From: Brevibacterium limosum
GTDB lineage: Bacteria; Actinomycetota; Actinomycetes; Actinomycetales; Brevibacteriaceae
Assembly (NCBI RefSeq): GCF_011617705.1
Contig: NZ_CP050154.1
Coordinates: 2,790,001 to 2,854,000 of the forward strand
DNA length: 64,000 nt
Direction: 5' to 3'
The notes under the pieces were generated by a model that was not told the origin of the DNA, ran no database searches, and was given only the letters and a program-made list of their open reading frames with translations. Shown here one piece after another: positions 36,820 to 46,836 of this stretch; position 1 is the first letter of the stretch, and every line of letters starts with the position of its first letter. The translations under genes were made by a program, and so were the position numbers.

Positions 36820-37494
36820 TCAGGCCTCCTTCACGGCCGAGCGAACGAGGACGACTCCACCCTTGGGGCCGGGAACGGCACCCTTGATGAGCAGGAAGTT
36901 GTTCTCGTTGTCCACGGCGTGGATCGTGAGGTTCTGGGTGGTGTGCTTGACAGCGCCCATACGGCCGGCCATGCGCATACCCTTGAACACGCGACCAGGT
37001 GTCGCGGCTCCGCCGATCGAACCTGGCTTGCGGTGGTTGCGGTGCTGACCGTGGGAGGCACCGACACCGGCGAAGCCGTGACGCTTCATGACACCGGCGG
37101 TTCCCTTGCCCTTGGTCTTCGCGGTCACATCGACCTTGAGTCCGGCCTCGAAGGCGTCGACGCCGAGTTCCTGGCCGAGCTCGTAGTCAGCAGCATCAGC
37201 AGTGCGCAGTTCGACGAGGTGACGGCGCGGGGTCACACCGGCCTTCTCGAAGTGGCCTGCAGTCGGCTTGTTGACCTTGCGAGGATCGATCTCGCCGAAC
37301 GCGATCTGCACAGCGGGGTAACCATCGGTTTCCTCGTTGCGGACCTGAGTTACGACGTTGTTTCCGGTGGCCACAACGGTCACCGGCACGAGGTTGTTCT
37401 GCTCATCCCAGACCTGGGTCATGCCCAGCTTGGTTCCCAGAAGGCCCTTGACCTTGCGGGTGGTCGGGAGAGCGGATGAACGAGTGTTCGCCAT
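36820..37494 (-). CDS. rplC: Ribosomal protein L3
   Basis: 224 aa. [26 protein letters not shown] and [51 protein letters not shown] are canonical L3. A 15-residue basic N-terminal extension precedes the family start. 11 bases after rpsJ. Confidence 0.98.
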   Translation of the reverse strand: MANTRSSALPTTRKVKGLLGTKLGMTQVWDEQNNLVPVTVVATGNNVVTQVRNEETDGYPAVQIAFGEIDPRKVNKPTAGHFEKAGVTPRRHLVELRTADAADYELGQELGVDAFEAGLKVDVTAKTKGKGTAGVMKRHGFAGVGASHGQHRNHRKPGSIGGAATPGRVFKGMRMAGRMGAVKHTTQNLTIHAVDNENNFLLIKGAVPGPKGGVVLVRSAVKEA

Positions 37495-37505
37495 TGCTGC
37501 CTCCC

Positions 37506-37814
37506 TTAGAGCTTGATCTCGATGTTGACGTCGTCAGCGAGGTCGAGACGCATCAGCGAGTCGACTGCCTTCGGCGTCGGGTCGACGATGTCGATCAGAC
37601 GCTTGTGCGTGCGCATTTCGAAATGCTCACGGCTGTCCTTGTACTTGTGCGGCGAACGGATGACGCAGTACACGTTCTTCTCCGTTGGCAACGGCACGGG
37701 GCCCACTACAGTCGCACCTGCGCGAGTGACGGTGTCCACGATCTTGCGTGCGGCACTGTCAATCACAGCGTGGTCGTACGACTTGAGCCGAATGCGGATC
37801 TTCTGTCCCGCCAT
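37506..37814 (-). CDS. rpsJ: Ribosomal protein S10
   Basis: 102 aa: [76 protein letters not shown]. Also acts as NusE in antitermination. First gene of the S10 operon, preceded by a 126-base-distant two-hairpin leader. Confidence 0.98.
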   Translation of the reverse strand: MAGQKIRIRLKSYDHAVIDSAARKIVDTVTRAGATVVGPVPLPTEKNVYCVIRSPHKYKDSREHFEMRTHKRLIDIVDPTPKAVDSLMRLDLADDVNIEIKL

Positions 37815-37899
37815 GGCGTCGTCTCTTTCTTCAGTAACTTCCGGCCATCAACTCGCAGAGCGTCTCGGACTCTCTGCCGTCTGCGCCGGCTGACCATGA

Positions 37900-37956
37900 C
37901 CGACCCCCGAGGTCGGGCGTGTCGGCTGTTCCTGACGGAGAAGTTCTCACTTCTCC
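37900..37956 (-). promoter_or_regulatory. Two-hairpin leader element upstream of rpsJ
   Basis: Minus strand: hairpin I is GGAGAAGT-GAGA-ACTTCTCC (37956-37937, perfect 8-bp stem, GNRA-type loop). Twenty bases later hairpin II is CCGACC/GGTCGG (37916-37900) with loop TCGGG. The 16-mer at its core (37940-37955) is identical to one upstream of rpsM (22032-22047), and the second-hairpin loops match too. Confidence 0.55.
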
Positions 37957-38048
37957 CCCAAGCACCGACGGCGCTTCTACTCATTGGCTGCTCGGTCCGA
38001 ACCCGCATGATGCAGATTCATCGATCCGATAGTGTTTCGGGCTGTTCG

Positions 38049-38077
38049 CGGTATCACTACCGCAGTGCAGGGGTCAA
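38049..38077 (-). promoter_or_regulatory. Possible S10 operon promoter
   Basis: TTGACC at 38077-38072 matches the -35 seen for the rpsL and rpoB candidates. The -10 is poor (GATACC at 16 bases spacing, or ATACCG at 17). Confidence 0.3.
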
Positions 38078-38257
38078 CGCCCAAAACGCAACTTCACCAT
38101 CTTGTCATAGTGCACTGAACCCGCGCAATTCCGGGAACGGTGCCTGTGAGGGAACTCTCACGATCCGGGCGCGCCGGATGCGGGTCACGCACCTGGTGCC
38201 CCAGCTCCCCCCACCTGCATCCGGCCGGACGCCGACGCGTACCCCGCTCGGACATGC

Positions 38258-38295
38258 GGCAGGGGCCGCAGTTCCGAAGAACTGCGGCCCCTGCC
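38258..38295 (-). terminator. Terminator after tuf
   Basis: 17-bp perfect stem (38258-38274 with 38279-38295); minus-strand loop TTCG. It lies 23 bases past the tuf stop. Confidence 0.9.
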
Positions 38296-38317
38296 TGGTG
38301 GTGCTCAGCGAGTCAGA

Positions 38318-39511
38318 TCAGGCGTTGATCTTGGTGACTCGACCTGCGCCGACGGTGCGTCCACCCTCGCGGATAGCGAAGCGGAGGCCGTCCTCCATGG
38401 CGATCGGCTGGATGAGCTCGACCGACATGTCGGTGTTGTCGCCGGGCATGACCATCTCGGTGCCCTCAGGCAGCGTGATGACGCCGGTGACGTCCGTGGT
38501 CCGGAAGTAGAACTGCGGACGGTAGTTCGAGTAGAACGGGTTGTGACGTCCGCCCTCGTCCTTGCTCAGGATGTAGACCTGGGCTTCGAACTTGGTGTGC
38601 GGGGTGATCGAACCCGGCTTCACGATGACCTGACCGCGCTCCACGTCCTCGCGCTTGGTGCCGCGCAGGAGCAGACCGACGTTCTCACCTGCACGGGCAT
38701 CCGGCAGGGTCTTGCGGAACATCTCGATGGCGGTGACGGTCGTCTTGGACGACTTCTCCTTGATGCCGACGATTTCGATTTCGTCGTTCGGCAGGAGGAC
38801 GCCGCGCTCGACACGACCGGTGACGACGGTTCCACGACCGGTGATCGTGAAGACGTCCTCGACGGGCATGAGGAACGGCTTGTCGACGTCGCGCTCGGGC
38901 TCCGGAACGTTCTCATCGACAGCAGCCATGAGATCCTGGACGCTCTTGACCCACTTCTCGTCGCCTTCCAGCGCCTTGAGAGCGGAGACCGCGATGACCG
39001 GAGCGTTGTCGCCGTCGAAGTCCTGGCTCGAGAGCAGGTCGCGAACCTCGAATTCGACGAGCTCGAGGAGCTCTTCGTCATCGACCATGTCGGACTTGTT
39101 CAGCGCGCACACGATGTAGGGAACGCCGACCTGACGCGCGAGCAGCACGTGCTCACGGGTCTGGGGCATCGGGCCGTCGGTGGCGGCAACGACGAGGATC
39201 GCACCGTCCATCTGAGCGGCACCGGTGATCATGTTCTTCACGTAGTCGGCGTGGCCCGGGGCATCGACGTGAGCGTAGTGACGCTTCTCCGTCTGGTACT
39301 CAACGTGCGAGACGTTGATGGTGATGCCGCGCTCCTTCTCCTCAGGTGCGTTGTCGACCTGGTCGAAGGCGCGCGCCTCGTTGAGATCAGGGTACTGATC
39401 CGCCAGGACCTTGGTGATCGCAGCGGTCAGGGTGGTCTTTCCGTGGTCAACGTGGCCGATGGTGCCGATGTTGACGTGCGGCTTAGTCCGTTCGAAACTA
39501 GCCTTTGCCAC
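38318..39511 (-). CDS. tuf: Elongation factor Tu
   Basis: 397 aa from GTG 39511, chosen because GAGGAGG lies 6 bases upstream and [27 protein letters not shown] is the family N terminus; an in-frame extension to 39535 would include the ribosome-binding site. G1 GHVDHGKT, G3 DAPGHADY, G4 NKSD are intact. It delivers aminoacyl-tRNA to the ribosome. Last gene of the str operon. An AT-rich hairpin (39536-39556) sits directly before its ribosome-binding site. Confidence 0.98.
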   Translation of the reverse strand: MAKASFERTKPHVNIGTIGHVDHGKTTLTAAITKVLADQYPDLNEARAFDQVDNAPEEKERGITINVSHVEYQTEKRHYAHVDAPGHADYVKNMITGAAQMDGAILVVAATDGPMPQTREHVLLARQVGVPYIVCALNKSDMVDDEELLELVEFEVRDLLSSQDFDGDNAPVIAVSALKALEGDEKWVKSVQDLMAAVDENVPEPERDVDKPFLMPVEDVFTITGRGTVVTGRVERGVLLPNDEIEIVGIKEKSSKTTVTAIEMFRKTLPDARAGENVGLLLRGTKREDVERGQVIVKPGSITPHTKFEAQVYILSKDEGGRHNPFYSNYRPQFYFRTTDVTGVITLPEGTEMVMPGDNTDMSVELIQPIAMEDGLRFAIREGGRTVGAGRVTKINA

Positions 39512-39535
39512 TGGGTTCCTCCTCGTGGTTGTCAA

Positions 39536-39556
39536 AAGATATGCGGTTCATATCTT
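39536..39556 (-). promoter_or_regulatory. AT-rich inverted repeat before tuf
   Basis: AAGATATG and CATATCTT (39536-39543, 39549-39556) flank 5 bases, followed on the minus strand by TTTTGACAACC and then the tuf ribosome-binding site. Unusually AT-rich for this window; operator or mRNA structure near the start of the most highly expressed gene. Confidence 0.5.
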
Positions 39557-39582
39557 AGACCTTTTGTTGGTTATCTTTCATT

Positions 39583-39608
39583 CCGGTGATCATGTTCTTG
39601 ATCACCGG
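39583..39608 (-). terminator. Hairpin between fusA and tuf
   Basis: 10-bp perfect stem CCGGTGATCA (39583-39592) with 39599-39608 and a 6-base loop, 20 bases past the fusA stop. No T run; it may reduce rather than stop read-through into tuf. Confidence 0.5.
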
Positions 39609-39627
39609 GGCGACCGGAATTCGGAGA

Positions 39628-41733
39628 TTACTCTCCGCCGCGCACCTTCTGGATGATCTCCTCGGCAACAGCCTTCGGGACCTCCGCATAGCTGGAGAAA
39701 GTCATCGAGTACACCGCACGGCCCTGGGTCTTCGACCGCAGATCACCGATGTAGCCGAACATCTCCGAGAGCGGGACCACAGCCTTGACGACCTTCACAC
39801 CGGAAGCATCGTCCATCGACTGAATCTGTCCACGCCGGGAATTCAGGTCGCCGATGACGTCACCCATGTATTCCTCAGGGGTACGCACCTCGACGTCCAT
39901 GACCGGTTCGAGCAGAACCGGGTTCGCCCGCTGGACGGCCTCCTTGAAGACCATCGAACCGGCGATCTTGAATGCCATCTCCGAAGAGTCGACATCGTGG
40001 TAGGCGCCATCGACCAGGGTGGCCTTGACACCGACCATCGGGTAACCGGCCAGGGCACCGAGCTGCATGGCGTCCTGGATGCCGGCGTCGACGCTCGGAA
40101 TGTACTCGCGCGGAACGCGTCCGCCCGTGATGGCATTCTCGAACTCGTAGATCGTATCGCCTTCGACCTCGAGAGGTTCGAAGGTGACCTGGACCTTCGC
40201 GAACTGTCCCGATCCACCCGTCTGCTTCTTGTGGGTGTAATCGTACTTCTCGACAGTGCGACGGATGGTCTCACGGTAGGCGACCTGCGGCTTGCCGACG
40301 TTCGCCTCGACCTTGAACTCGCGACGCATGCGGTCGACGAGGATGTCGAGGTGGAGCTCGCCCATTCCGCGGATGACGGTCTGGCCGGTCTCCTCGTCAA
40401 GCTCGACCTGGTAGGTCGGGTCTTCCTTGACGAACTTCTGGATGGCCGAGGACAGCTTCTCCTGGTCGCTCTTGGTCTTCGGCTCGATGGCCACGGAGAT
40501 CACAGGCTCCGGGAAGGTCATCGATTCGAGAGCGATCGGGTTCGCCGGGTCGCTGAGAGTATCGCCCGTCGTGGTCTCCTTGAGACCGATGAAGGCGTAG
40601 ATGTGGCCGGCGAAAGCCTCTTCGACGGGGTTCTCCTTGTTGGAGTGCATCTGGAAGAGCTTGCCGACGCGTTCCTTCTTGCCTGAGGACGTGTTGAGCA
40701 CCTGCTCACCGGACTTCACGTGACCGGAGTAGACGCGCACGTAGGTCAGCGATCCGAAGAACGGGTGGGAGGCGACCTTGAAGGCCAGAGCCGAGAAGGG
40801 CTCGTCCGTCGAAGGCTTGCGGGTCAGTTCCTCTTCGTCGTTGCTCGGGTTGTGGCCGATCATCGGCGGCACGTCGAGCGGCGAAGGAAGGTAGTCGATG
40901 ACCGCGTTGAGCATGGGCTGCACGCCCTTGTTCTTGTACGCGGAACCGCACATGACCGGGAAGGCCTCGGACTTGATGACGAGTTCACGGATACCGGCCT
41001 TGACGTCAGCGGTCGTGAGCTCTTCGCCCTCGAGGTACTTCTCCATGAGCTCTTCCGAGCTCTCGGCGACGTCCTCGACGAGCTGCGCACGGTACTGAAC
41101 AGCCTTCTCCTTGAGATCATCAGGGATCTCGACCTCGGTCATGTCCTGACCCATCTTGGACTCGTCGGGCCAGACGTAGGCCTTCATCTCAAGCAGGTCG
41201 ACGACACCGGCGAATTCACTCTCGGCACCGATCGGCAGCTGGATGACCAGCGGCTTCGCGCCGAGGCGCTCCTTGATGGTGTCGACGGTGAAGTAGAAGT
41301 CAGCACCGAGCTTGTCCATCTTGTTGACGAAGCAGACACGCGGAACGTCGTACTTGTCGGCCTGGCGCCACACGGTCTCGGACTGGGGCTCAACGCCCTC
41401 CTTGCCGTCGAACACAGCAACGGCACCGTCGAGGACGCGCAGAGAGCGCTCGACCTCGACCGTGAAGTCAACGTGACCGGGCGTGTCGATGATGTTGATC
41501 TGGTTGTCGTCCCAGTAGCAGGTCGTCGCGGCGGACGTAATCGTGATGCCGCGCTCCTTCTCCTGGTCCATCCAGTCCATGGTGCCGGCGCCGTCGTGGG
41601 TCTCGCCCATCTTGTAGTTGACGCCGGTGTAGAAGAGGATGCGTTCGGTCGTCGTTGTCTTACCGGCATCGATGTGGGCCATGATGCCGATATTACGGAC
41701 CTTGTTCAGGTCGCTGAGCACGTCAAGTGCCAC
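39628..41733 (-). CDS. fusA: Elongation factor G
   Basis: 701 aa, normal length. GTPase motifs: [18 protein letters not shown] (G1), [25 protein letters not shown] (G3) and NKMDKLGAD (G4). Domains III-V follow ([14 protein letters not shown]). Drives translocation. 99 bases after rpsG. Confidence 0.98.
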   Translation of the reverse strand: MALDVLSDLNKVRNIGIMAHIDAGKTTTTERILFYTGVNYKMGETHDGAGTMDWMDQEKERGITITSAATTCYWDDNQINIIDTPGHVDFTVEVERSLRVLDGAVAVFDGKEGVEPQSETVWRQADKYDVPRVCFVNKMDKLGADFYFTVDTIKERLGAKPLVIQLPIGAESEFAGVVDLLEMKAYVWPDESKMGQDMTEVEIPDDLKEKAVQYRAQLVEDVAESSEELMEKYLEGEELTTADVKAGIRELVIKSEAFPVMCGSAYKNKGVQPMLNAVIDYLPSPLDVPPMIGHNPSNDEEELTRKPSTDEPFSALAFKVASHPFFGSLTYVRVYSGHVKSGEQVLNTSSGKKERVGKLFQMHSNKENPVEEAFAGHIYAFIGLKETTTGDTLSDPANPIALESMTFPEPVISVAIEPKTKSDQEKLSSAIQKFVKEDPTYQVELDEETGQTVIRGMGELHLDILVDRMRREFKVEANVGKPQVAYRETIRRTVEKYDYTHKKQTGGSGQFAKVQVTFEPLEVEGDTIYEFENAITGGRVPREYIPSVDAGIQDAMQLGALAGYPMVGVKATLVDGAYHDVDSSEMAFKIAGSMVFKEAVQRANPVLLEPVMDVEVRTPEEYMGDVIGDLNSRRGQIQSMDDASGVKVVKAVVPLSEMFGYIGDLRSKTQGRAVYSMTFSSYAEVPKAVAEEIIQKVRGGE

Positions 41734-41832
41734 GGTGTCTCTCTCTCAATCGATGATTTGCTCGACTCCCCTGGGCTGCCGGCCGACAGAACTCGCGCAC
41801 GAGGTCCGCCGACCAGAGCACAGGACAGACGA

Positions 41833-42303
41833 TTACCAGCGGTAGTGGGCGAAGGCCTTGTTGGACTCGGCCATCTTGTGAGTGTCCTCGCGGCGCTTGA
41901 CTGCTGCACCGAGGCCGTTGCCGGCATCGAGGATCTCATTCATGAGTCGTTCGGTCATGGTCTTCTCACGACGCTGGCGGGAGTATCCCACGAGCCACCG
42001 CAGAGCCAGGGTGGTCGAACGAGCCGGACGAACATCGATCGGCACCTGGTAGGTCGCGCCGCCGACACGGCGGGAGCGGACCTCGAGGGACGGACGGATG
42101 TTGTCGAGAGCCTTCTTCAGGTTGACAACGGGATCGTTGCCGTTCTTCTCGCGAGTGCCTTCGAGGGCACCGTAGACGATCCGCTCTGCGGTCGAGCGCT
42201 TGCCGTCGAGCAGGATCTTGTTGATCAGCTGCGTGACGAGCGGTGAGCTGAAGACCGGGTCAACGACGATCGGTCGCTTGGGTGCAGGACCTTTGCGTGG
42301 CAT
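41833..42303 (-). CDS. rpsG: Ribosomal protein S7
   Basis: 156 aa, the standard length, from ATG 42303 ([47 protein letters not shown]). The frame is open much further upstream but the homology starts here. One-base overlap with the rpsL stop. Confidence 0.98.
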   Translation of the reverse strand: MPRKGPAPKRPIVVDPVFSSPLVTQLINKILLDGKRSTAERIVYGALEGTREKNGNDPVVNLKKALDNIRPSLEVRSRRVGGATYQVPIDVRPARSTTLALRWLVGYSRQRREKTMTERLMNEILDAGNGLGAAVKRREDTHKMAESNKAFAHYRW

Positions 42304-42677
42304 TACTTCTTCTCCCTCTTCGCACCGTACTTGCTGCGGGCCTGCTGGCGACCCTTGACGCCCTGGGTGTCGAGCGAACCGCGGACGATCCGGTAGCGAA
42401 CACCGGGCAGATCCTTGACGCGGCCACCGCGCACGAGCACGATCGAGTGCTCCTGCAGGTTGTGTCCCTCGCCCGGGATGTAGGCGGTCACCTCGATCTG
42501 GCTCGAAAGCTTGACACGAGCGACCTTGCGAAGAGCCGAGTTCGGCTTCTTGGGGGTAGTGGTGTACACACGGGTGCACACTCCACGACGCTGCGGGCTG
42601 CCCTTGAGGGCAGGAGCGTCCGATCCTGCTGTATTGACATGCCGTCCCTTGCGGACGAGCTGTTGGATAGTCGGCAC
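42303..42677 (-). CDS. rpsL: Ribosomal protein S12
   Basis: 124 aa. [41 protein letters not shown] and [14 protein letters not shown] are intact. The lysines whose mutation gives streptomycin resistance (in TPKKPNS and GRVKDLPG) are wild type. First gene of the str operon. Confidence 0.98.
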   Translation of the reverse strand: MPTIQQLVRKGRHVNTAGSDAPALKGSPQRRGVCTRVYTTTPKKPNSALRKVARVKLSSQIEVTAYIPGEGHNLQEHSIVLVRGGRVKDLPGVRYRIVRGSLDTQGVKGRQQARSKYGAKREKK

Positions 42678-42857
42678 TAAGCGTTCTCCATTTGCTTCTC
42701 GATAGACCTAATTCCCAATTTCGGCCACGACCGCAGTCGCCTCTATGAACCGTGGGACATATCCGACCGGACACCGGGTGAAGCTCGGCTCCCGATGCCA
42801 GTAACCACGCGAGTCGTCGGCCCCTGCGCCCGGGTGTGTCGCAAGGACACGGAAGCG

Positions 42858-42896
42858 CAGTGACGACTTCTCGGCGGCCTGCAGCGACGACTTCTC
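42858..42896 (-). repeat. Tandem 15-mer in the rpsL leader
   Basis: CAGTGACGACTTCTC (42858-42872) and CAGCGACGACTTCTC (42882-42896) differ at one base, period 24. On the minus strand they read GAGAAGTCGTCRCTG, sharing GAGAAGT with the rpsJ/rpsM leader 16-mer. Confidence 0.6.
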
Positions 42897-42970
42897 TCAG
42901 GGATTCCGGGCCTCACAGAACACCCGGCAGGATCAATCGACGACGCAGATAACACAATCAGTCGCCTACC

Positions 42971-43000
42971 AGAATATCTCTCCCGAGCGCGTCTGGTCAA
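42971..43000 (-). promoter_or_regulatory. Candidate rpsL (str operon) promoter
   Basis: Minus strand TTGACC (43000-42995), 18-base spacer, TATTCT (42976-42971). Confidence 0.55.
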
Positions 43001-43178
43001 AATGGCGATCGTCGATCGCTACCTCGCCGCGCTGCCGAAATCACGCGGCACGCCCTTTCCCTCGGAAATCACGGAACGGCGGCGCTCTCCACGACCGCCT
43101 GCGAACTGCACTCGCGTGTCAGCAGCGCTTCCGTGAGTGCCGGTCGGCCGCCTCGGCGAGGATGCGCCGAGGCTTTCC

Positions 43179-43207
43179 TTGACTGATTCAAAAGAAGCAG
43201 GCATTCT
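43179..43207 (+). promoter_or_regulatory. furA promoter, probable leaderless transcript
   Basis: TTGACT (43179-43184), 17-base spacer, CATTCT (43202-43207). The GTG start follows 6 bases later with no ribosome-binding site, so the transcript should start at or next to the start codon, as reported for mycobacterial furA. The spacer is AT-rich (TTCAAAAGAA), a likely FurA operator. Confidence 0.6.
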
Positions 43208-43213
43208 GGTGCT

Positions 43214-43690
43214 GTGAACGGGACGAAGCATGAACACGACGAAGACGCTGCCGCGGCTCTGCGGCAGACGTCGCTGCGCGTGACGAAACAACGGGTCGCA
43301 GTGCTCGATGCCGTGCGGGACCATCCGCACGCGGACACCGAGACTGTCATCGGCTCCGTCCGCGAATCGCTGCCGGCGGTCTCCCACCAGGCCGTCTATG
43401 ATTCGCTCCACACGCTCACCGAGGTGGGACTCGTCCGCTGCATCCAGCCTTCGGGCTCGGTGGCTCGGTACGAGCGTCGGATCGGTGACAACCATCATCA
43501 TCTGGTGTGCCGATCGTGCAATCTCATCGTCGATGTCGACTGCACGATCGGGCAGGCCCCGTGCCTGACCCCGTCTCACGATGCCGGCTTCGTCATCGAA
43601 CAGGCTGAAGTGACGTTCTGGGGTCTGTGCCCCGACTGTGCGCCTGTCGGTGCGCAGACGACCGGCGGCAGTCAGCCCTCGGCCGTGTGA
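43214..43690 (+). CDS. furA: Fur-family peroxide-responsive repressor, FurA-like
   Basis: 158 aa, GTG start. Winged helix with recognition region [22 protein letters not shown] (about 55-76), then the metal-binding dimerisation domain: [10 protein letters not shown] (93-102) and a second pair CPDC (139-142) that would form a structural zinc site. Directly upstream of katG, the conserved actinobacterial furA-katG arrangement in which metal-bound FurA represses both until oxidised by peroxide. 121 bases separate the two genes. Confidence 0.9.
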   Translation: MNGTKHEHDEDAAAALRQTSLRVTKQRVAVLDAVRDHPHADTETVIGSVRESLPAVSHQAVYDSLHTLTEVGLVRCIQPSGSVARYERRIGDNHHHLVCRSCNLIVDVDCTIGQAPCLTPSHDAGFVIEQAEVTFWGLCPDCAPVGAQTTGGSQPSAV

Positions 43691-43811
43691 TTCCCGGCTT
43701 CCGTTCACCACCACCCGTCTTCTCCCGAGGACACGACTATGCCCTTTTAGCGAGGGTGGCCCATCCCGTCATCCGAGTCGTCGACCGCGGCTCGACTGTG
43801 AAAGGAACACA

Positions 43812-46019
43812 ATGACCCAGACGACCACCGGCGGCTGCCCGGTCGCCCACACTTCCACGGAGCCGGCGACGGAGGCGGATTCCGACCAGCTGGTCAACCC
43901 CGTCCAGGGTGATGCCAACGCTCAGTGGTGGCCCAACCGCCTCAACCTCAAGATCCTCGCCAAGGGCCAGCCGGCACGCGACCCCATGGATCCGGATTTC
44001 GATTACGACGCGGAGTTCAACAGCCTCGACTACTTCGCGCTCAAGGCCGACATCGAAGCGCTGCAGAAGGAGAACCAGGAGTGGTGGTCTGCTGACTTCG
44101 GCAACTACGGCCCCTTCATGATCCGCATGGCCTGGCACTCGGCGGGCACCTACCGCGTCCAGGACGGGCGCGGCGGAGGCGGAGAGGGCCAGCAGCGCTT
44201 CGCTCCCCTGAACTCGTGGCCCGACAATGTCCTGCTGGACAAGGCGCGTCGCCTGCTGTGGCCGGTGAAGAAGAAGTACGGGAAGAAGATCTCCTGGGCC
44301 GACCTGTTCATCCTCGCCGGCAACGTCGCTCTCGAGCAGATGGGCTTCAAGCCCTTCGGCTTCGCCGGCGGTCGCGTCGACGTGTGGGAGCCCGACAACG
44401 ACGTGTACTGGGGTTCGGAGAGCGAATGGCTGGGCACCGACAAGCGCTATGTCGGCAACGGTGAGCTGCAGAAGCCGCTGGCCGCGACCACCATGGGCCT
44501 CATCTACGTCAACCCCGAAGGTCCCGAGGGCGAACCCGACCCGCTGAAGTCGGCGGTCGAGATCCGTGAGACCTTCGCCCGGATGGCGATGAACGATGAG
44601 GAGACCGTCGCTCTCATCGCCGGCGGCCACACCTTCGGCAAGACACATGGTGCGGCTCCCGAGTCGCACAAGAGCGCCGATCCCGAGGCAGCTCCCCTCG
44701 AAGAGCAGGGTCTGGGTTGGCGCAGCGACTTCGAATCCGGTCAGGGCAACCACACAGTCGGCAGCGGCATCGAGGTCACCTGGACCTACCACCCCACGCG
44801 CTGGGACAACGAGTTCTTCCACATCCTCTTCGCCTACGAGTGGGAGGTCTTCGAGAATGAGGGCGGTCACCTGCAGTGGCGTCCCATCGACGGCGGCGGC
44901 GACGATATGGTGCCGATGGCCCAGGGCGCGGGACGTCGTGAACCCCGCATGCTCACGACCGATCTGGCGCTGCGCTTCGACCCGATCTACGGAGAGATCT
45001 CGCGTCGTTTCAAGGACGACCAGAAGGCCTTCGAGGATGCCTTCGCTCGCGCCTGGTTCAAGCTCACCCACCGTGATATGGGACCGGCCACGCGTTACCT
45101 CGGGCCCGAGGCACCCACCGAGGAGCTCATCTGGCAGGACCCGGTTCCTGCGGGCACTCCGCTCGACGAAGCCGGACTCGCCGCCGTGAAGGCTGCTGTT
45201 CGCGATTCGGGTCTGACCGTGTCCCAGCTGGTCTCGACCACATGGGCCGCTGCCTCCTCCCACCGTGTCTCGGATATGCGCGGCGGCATCAACGGCGGAC
45301 GTCTCCGCCTCGAGCCGCAGCGCAGCTGGGACGTCAATGAACCGGCCGAGCTGGCGCAGGTGCTTCCTGTCCTCGAAGGCATCGCCGAGTCGACCGGTGC
45401 CTCATTCGCCGATGTGCTGGCCATTGCTGGTGCCGTCGGAGTCGAAACCGCGGCGAAGGTCGCTGGACATGAGGTCACCGTGCCGGTGTCCACCGGTCGT
45501 GGGGACGCCACTCAGGAACAGACCGATGTGCATTCCTTCGGCTTCCTCGAGCCGACTCATGACGGCTTCCGCAACTACCTCACCGAAGGACTTCCGCTCA
45601 AGGCCGAGTACCTGCTGCTCGACAAGGCCAGCCTGCTCGGGCTGACCCCGCCGGAGCTGACCGTGCTCATCGGCGGACTGCGCGTCCTCGGCGTCAACTA
45701 CGGAGACTCCGAGCTCGGTGTCTTCACCGATCGTCCGGGCGAGCTGACGAACGACTTCTTCGTCAACCTCCTCGAACTCGGCAACGCGTGGAAGCCGGTC
45801 GGCGACTCCGAGACCGCCGAAGAGTACGAATGCTTCTCACCTGCCGGAGAGAAGCTGTGGACCGGCAGCCGCGTCGACCTGCTCTTCGGTGCGAACTCCG
45901 AACTGCGCGCCGTCGCCGAGGTCTACGGATCCGATGACGCGAATGAGAAGTTCGTTGCCGATTTCGTCAAGGTCTGGACCAAGCTCATCGAGGCCGATCG
46001 CTACGATCTCAAGCGCTGA
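43812..46019 (+). CDS. katG: Catalase-peroxidase KatG
   Basis: 735 aa from ATG 43812 (AAAGGAACACA upstream); the frame is open earlier but [13 protein letters not shown] is the family start. Distal residues Arg105, Trp108 and His109 ([13 protein letters not shown]) and proximal His273 ([11 protein letters not shown]) are present. Trp108, Tyr232 and Met258 would form the Met-Tyr-Trp crosslink needed for catalase activity. It removes hydrogen peroxide and is the enzyme that activates isoniazid in mycobacteria. Second gene of furA-katG; terminator at 46090-46123. Confidence 0.97.
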   Translation: MTQTTTGGCPVAHTSTEPATEADSDQLVNPVQGDANAQWWPNRLNLKILAKGQPARDPMDPDFDYDAEFNSLDYFALKADIEALQKENQEWWSADFGNYGPFMIRMAWHSAGTYRVQDGRGGGGEGQQRFAPLNSWPDNVLLDKARRLLWPVKKKYGKKISWADLFILAGNVALEQMGFKPFGFAGGRVDVWEPDNDVYWGSESEWLGTDKRYVGNGELQKPLAATTMGLIYVNPEGPEGEPDPLKSAVEIRETFARMAMNDEETVALIAGGHTFGKTHGAAPESHKSADPEAAPLEEQGLGWRSDFESGQGNHTVGSGIEVTWTYHPTRWDNEFFHILFAYEWEVFENEGGHLQWRPIDGGGDDMVPMAQGAGRREPRMLTTDLALRFDPIYGEISRRFKDDQKAFEDAFARAWFKLTHRDMGPATRYLGPEAPTEELIWQDPVPAGTPLDEAGLAAVKAAVRDSGLTVSQLVSTTWAAASSHRVSDMRGGINGGRLRLEPQRSWDVNEPAELAQVLPVLEGIAESTGASFADVLAIAGAVGVETAAKVAGHEVTVPVSTGRGDATQEQTDVHSFGFLEPTHDGFRNYLTEGLPLKAEYLLLDKASLLGLTPPELTVLIGGLRVLGVNYGDSELGVFTDRPGELTNDFFVNLLELGNAWKPVGDSETAEEYECFSPAGEKLWTGSRVDLLFGANSELRAVAEVYGSDDANEKFVADFVKVWTKLIEADRYDLKR

Positions 46020-46089
46020 TTCGACTGATCCCCTCGGTGAGGTGACTCTTCGGCGCTCCCCCGCCGAGGCGGCACTCGGATGATCGCGA

Positions 46090-46123
46090 ACGATGCCCCC
46101 ACCGGAATCGGTGGGGGCATCGT
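46090..46123. terminator. Terminator between katG and the Gly-rich protein gene
   Basis: 15-bp perfect stem (46090-46104 with 46109-46123), loop gaat, between convergent stops at 46019 and 46139; usable in both directions. Confidence 0.85.
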
Positions 46124-46138
46124 CATATCCGGAGTCGT

Positions 46139-46702
46139 TCAGTCCTCTCTGCCCAGAACGGCGAATCCGGTGAAGATCTGGTCGAAATGGGTGACGCCTG
46201 CATTCCCGATCGCCCCGGCCGAGGAGGTCCCGTTCCGGACACCGGGCACGCCGTTCGACTGACCGTTCGGCGCTCCTCCGTTCGGCTGTCCTCCCGGCAC
46301 TCCCCCGCCGTCGGATTGTCCGCCGGGCTGACCATCGTCGGATTGTCCGCCGGGCTGGGAGCCGTCCCCGGTCTGCCCGCCCATTCCTCCCGGACCGTTC
46401 TGTCCTCCCGGCCCCTGGCTCGTTCCGGAGCTGTCCGCAACTATGACGGCCGATGCCCCGACCGCACCTCCGGCCAGTCCGCCGACGATGAACAGCGCGG
46501 AGCCTGCGAGTATCGCGGGGACGAGCGGTACACGGCGCTTCGGTTCGGCCGTGCCCGTGGTCGGCGAGCCGGATATCGGCTGCACCGGATTCTGCTCAAG
46601 AGGCCGGCCCAGTCCCTGATCGGGACCGTCAGTCGGGTGCTGGCTCGGGATCTGGTTGTGGTCGGTGCCGGGGCCCTGGTTGGGGTGGTGGTTCTCGGTC
46701 AT
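46139..46702 (-). CDS. Membrane-anchored Gly/Gln/Pro-rich protein
   Basis: 187 aa from ATG 46702, after AGAGGAGA. Residues 1-57 are polar (Pro/Gln/Gly/His-rich) and probably cytoplasmic; 58-89 are a single hydrophobic segment (VPLVPAILAGSALFIVGGLAGGAVGASAVIV). Residues 92-160 are low-complexity Gly/Gln/Pro/Asn (repeated PGGQSDDG-like units), and the end, THFDQIFTGFAVLG, is short and conserved-looking. No recognised family. It lies downstream of the sensor kinase on the same strand (134-base gap), and its exterior composition resembles parts of the kinase and the GT39 protein nearby. Confidence 0.7.
   Translation of the reverse strand: MTENHHPNQGPGTDHNQIPSQHPTDGPDQGLGRPLEQNPVQPISGSPTTGTAEPKRRVPLVPAILAGSALFIVGGLAGGAVGASAVIVADSSGTSQGPGGQNGPGGMGGQTGDGSQPGGQSDDGQPGGQSDGGGVPGGQPNGGAPNGQSNGVPGVRNGTSSAGAIGNAGVTHFDQIFTGFAVLGRED
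46309..46357. repeat. 22-bp tandem repeat inside the Gly-rich gene
   Basis: 46309-46330 and 46336-46357 are identical over 22 bases (period 27, nine codons), encoding PGGQSD units. Confidence 0.8.
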
Positions 46703-46836
46703 GGAATCTCCTCTGGTTGACAGTGAGTCCACTGTCGGCCCCGCCGCTGTAGCCCATCCCAGCCGACGCTGTGGCCAGCCTGTGGCTTCTCAGCACCCTG
46801 CCGATCATCAGTCTGATGGGCGCAGAGCCCATCCGT

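Larger units (their letters stand above)
37815..38257. other. Intergenic region tuf / rpsJ
   Basis: About 440 bases without a gene. It holds the rpsJ leader element (37900-37956), a possible S10 promoter (TTGACC on the minus strand at 38077-38072) with a nearby GCGGTA/TACCGC inverted repeat (about 38049-38064), and the tuf terminator just beyond it. In 38101-38257 I see only a weak GTGAG/CTCAC repeat near 38146. Confidence 0.5.
42678..43213. other. Divergent intergenic region rpsL / furA
   Basis: 536 bases without a gene. It contains an rpsL promoter candidate (42971-43000, minus), a tandem 15-mer in the rpsL leader (42858-42896) and the furA promoter (43179-43207, plus). A palindromic CCTCGGCGAGG lies near 43151-43161. 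The rpsL leader would be nearly 290 bases long, long enough for regulation. No small ORF is convincing. Confidence 0.6.

Noticed and set aside
43737..45263. 508-codon open frame antisense to katG
   Set aside because: A shadow of katG codon structure with no family resemblance.
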